Shown: one piece after another, positions 63,021-64,000 of the stretch
Numbering within the stretch: the stretch's first letter is position 1
How the letters are laid out: the number at the start of each line of letters is the position of its first letter
NCBI RefSeq assembly: GCF_022760995.1
Contig: NZ_JAKWJO010000004.1
Coordinates: 124,001 to 188,000, forward strand
Direction: 5' to 3'
Source of the DNA: Dyella sedimenti
GTDB lineage: Bacteria > Pseudomonadota > Gammaproteobacteria > Xanthomonadales > Rhodanobacteraceae
DNA: 64,000 nt
The notes under the pieces: generated by a model
Told to the model about the DNA's origin: nothing
The model's input: the letters and a program-made list of their open reading frames with translations, nothing else
Database searches by the model: none
Position numbers and translations under genes: made by a program

Positions 63021-63119
63021 CAGGGACCAGGGATGAGTAGCGAGGGCGCCAAAACCGGGCGCCTGGGCACAACGACCTGCTCAACCGTATGGGCTCACGC
63101 CCCTACTACTCGCCCCTGC
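63021..63119. repeat. dispersed repeat family E, copy 2
   Basis: CAGGGACCAGGGATGAGTAG at 63021, continuing GCGAGGGCGCCAAAACCGG to 63059, resembles the repeat near 50411, and its partner lies at 63098-63119 (CGCCCCTACTACTCGCCCCT). No gene seen in the 263 bases between rpsF and iscA. Confidence 0.6.
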
Positions 63120-63130
63120 TTCACAACGGC

Positions 63131-63457
63131 TCACCCCACCGTAAAGCTCTCGCCGCAGCCGCACTCGCCGGTGGCGTTGGGGTTGTGGAAGACGAAGCTG
63201 GCGTTCAGGCCCTGGCGCTGGAAGTCGATCACGGTGCCGTCGACCAGCGGCAGGCTCTTGCCGTCCACGATCAGCGGCACGCCGTCGATGGTGACCATCT
63301 CGTCGCCTTCGTTCACCGCGTCGGCCAGGTCCACTACGTAGCCGAAGCCCGAGCAGCCCGTGCGCCTGACCCCGAAGCGCACGCCGGCGGCGCCGGGGGT
63401 ACCGGCAAGGAAGGTACGCATGCGTTCGCTGGCGGCTGGCGTGATGGTGATGGTCAT
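63131..63457 (-). CDS. iscA: A-type iron-sulfur carrier (IscA/ErpA)
   Basis: 108 residues from ATG 63457; a TTG at 63466 is an alternative. Cys35 in RRTGCSGFGYVVDLADAVNEGD and Cys99/Cys101 in NATGECGCGESFTV are the cluster ligands of A-type carriers. The sequence is closer to IscA than to ErpA, but no isc genes are adjacent. It faces away from asnS, 132 bases away, and carries Fe-S clusters to target enzymes. Confidence 0.9.
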   Translation of the reverse strand: MTITITPAASERMRTFLAGTPGAAGVRFGVRRTGCSGFGYVVDLADAVNEGDEMVTIDGVPLIVDGKSLPLVDGTVIDFQRQGLNASFVFHNPNATGECGCGESFTVG

Positions 63458-63589
63458 GGCGTGCAACTGCGGGGCGTTTCGGTGGTCGGAAAGGGATCGC
63501 GAAAGGTCGCTACCTGAATGGGACGTACATTATCATGCCCCGTTCGACTTACGCGTCCGATATGCGGCGCCCAGCAGGAGTTTCAATCC

Positions 63590-64000
63590 ATGGCGGTGGT
63601 CAGCGTCAAACAGGCTCTCTCCGGCGGCATCGAGGCCGGCAGCACCGTGACCGTGCGCGGCTGGGTCCGCACGCGGCGCGATTCCAAGGCAGGCCTGTCC
63701 TTCGTCAATATCAGCGACGGCTCCTGCTTCGACCCGATCCAGGTGGTGGTCACCGGCCAGGTCCCCAACTACGAAGGCGAGGTGAAGCACCTCACCGCCG
63801 GCGCGGGCGTGATCGCCACCGGCACCCTGGTGCCCTCGCAGGGCAAGGGCCAGCGCTTCGAGATCCAGGCCGAGTCGGTCGAGGTCACCGGCTTCGTGGA
63901 CGACCCGGAGACCTACCCGATCCAGCCCAAGCAGCATTCCATGGAATTCCTGCGCGAGGTGGCCCACCTGCGCCCGCGCACGAACCTGTTTGGCGCGGTG
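63590..64000 (+). CDS. asnS: asparaginyl-tRNA synthetase (5' part)
   Basis: 137 residues are present, cut by the window end. ATG 63590 has AGGAG 9 bases upstream. An N-terminal OB-fold anticodon-binding domain ([37 protein letters not shown]) leads to [29 protein letters not shown], the AsnRS-type beginning of the class II catalytic domain (AspRS has a different sequence here). Monocistronic direction, divergent from iscA. Confidence 0.95.
   Translation, partial: MAVVSVKQALSGGIEAGSTVTVRGWVRTRRDSKAGLSFVNISDGSCFDPIQVVVTGQVPNYEGEVKHLTAGAGVIATGTLVPSQGKGQRFEIQAESVEVTGFVDDPETYPIQPKQHSMEFLREVAHLRPRTNLFGAV

Overview
The window is very GC-rich chromosomal DNA from a gammaproteobacterium of the Xanthomonadales, most probably Rhodanobacteraceae (Dyella, Luteibacter, Rhodanobacter or Frateuria type). 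The best markers are the acetylcitrulline version of arginine synthesis (a transcarbamylase of the N-acetylornithine type, an ArgE-like deacetylase and a kinase/acetyltransferase fusion), linkage of this operon to proBA, a FimX-type degenerate GGDEF/EAL protein, EF-P with the EpmB enzyme, and GTAGGAG-type palindromic repeats. There are no rRNA or tRNA genes, phages, insertion sequences or CRISPR arrays.

Layout. 1-2 kb: an MFS drug transporter cut by the window edge, a tiny membrane protein, then a fluoride riboswitch controlling crcB and a DUF190 gene. 2-9.3 kb: cyclopropane fatty acid synthase, a TraB/GumN protein, parC, a secreted protein, a di-haem peroxidase and an esterase. 9.3-15.1 kb: an unassigned cluster of two SMR-like membrane subunits, a DegT-type PLP enzyme, an arginase-fold protein, a FemAB/GNAT-like protein, a stand-alone acyl carrier protein and a ketosynthase. 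15.1-20.9 kb: part of the kynurenine pathway (ACMSD, kynureninase) and a divergent LysR/MFS pair with two clear palindromes. 20.9-32.2 kb: one long minus-strand operon argF'-paiB-like-osmC-like-argG-argE'-argBA-argC-argH-cupin-proB-proA. Its leader contains what looks like a complete transcription attenuator. 32.2-45.5 kb: cysS, sufE, a DksA with a histone-like tail, yidD, pyrC, folE2, a gph/ubiG/mtaD group, and the divergent efp/epmB pair. 45.6-56.7 kb: fimX, the rpsP-rimM-trmD-rplS operon, ffh, an SdpR/SdpI-like operon, ypjD, purU and a glutathione transferase. 56.8-64 kb: the rpsF-rpsR-rplI-dnaB-alr-radA series, an A-type iron-sulfur carrier and the start of asnS.

How the genes work together. 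The arg/pro operon makes arginine through acetylated intermediates and proline from glutamate. The leader places an Arg-rich 34-codon reading frame before three mutually pairing RNA arms, so arginine shortage should open the operon. crcB and DUF190 respond to fluoride. EF-P Lys34 and EpmB form a modification pair. FolE2 supplies folate precursors. The SdpRI-like genes look like a self-regulated membrane-signal module placed between ffh and ypjD.

The intergenic spaces hold several dispersed palindromic repeat families, one of them a 249-bp triple nested inverted repeat upstream of sufE. Starts were chosen by ribosome-binding sites and family alignment from memory; no database search was possible.
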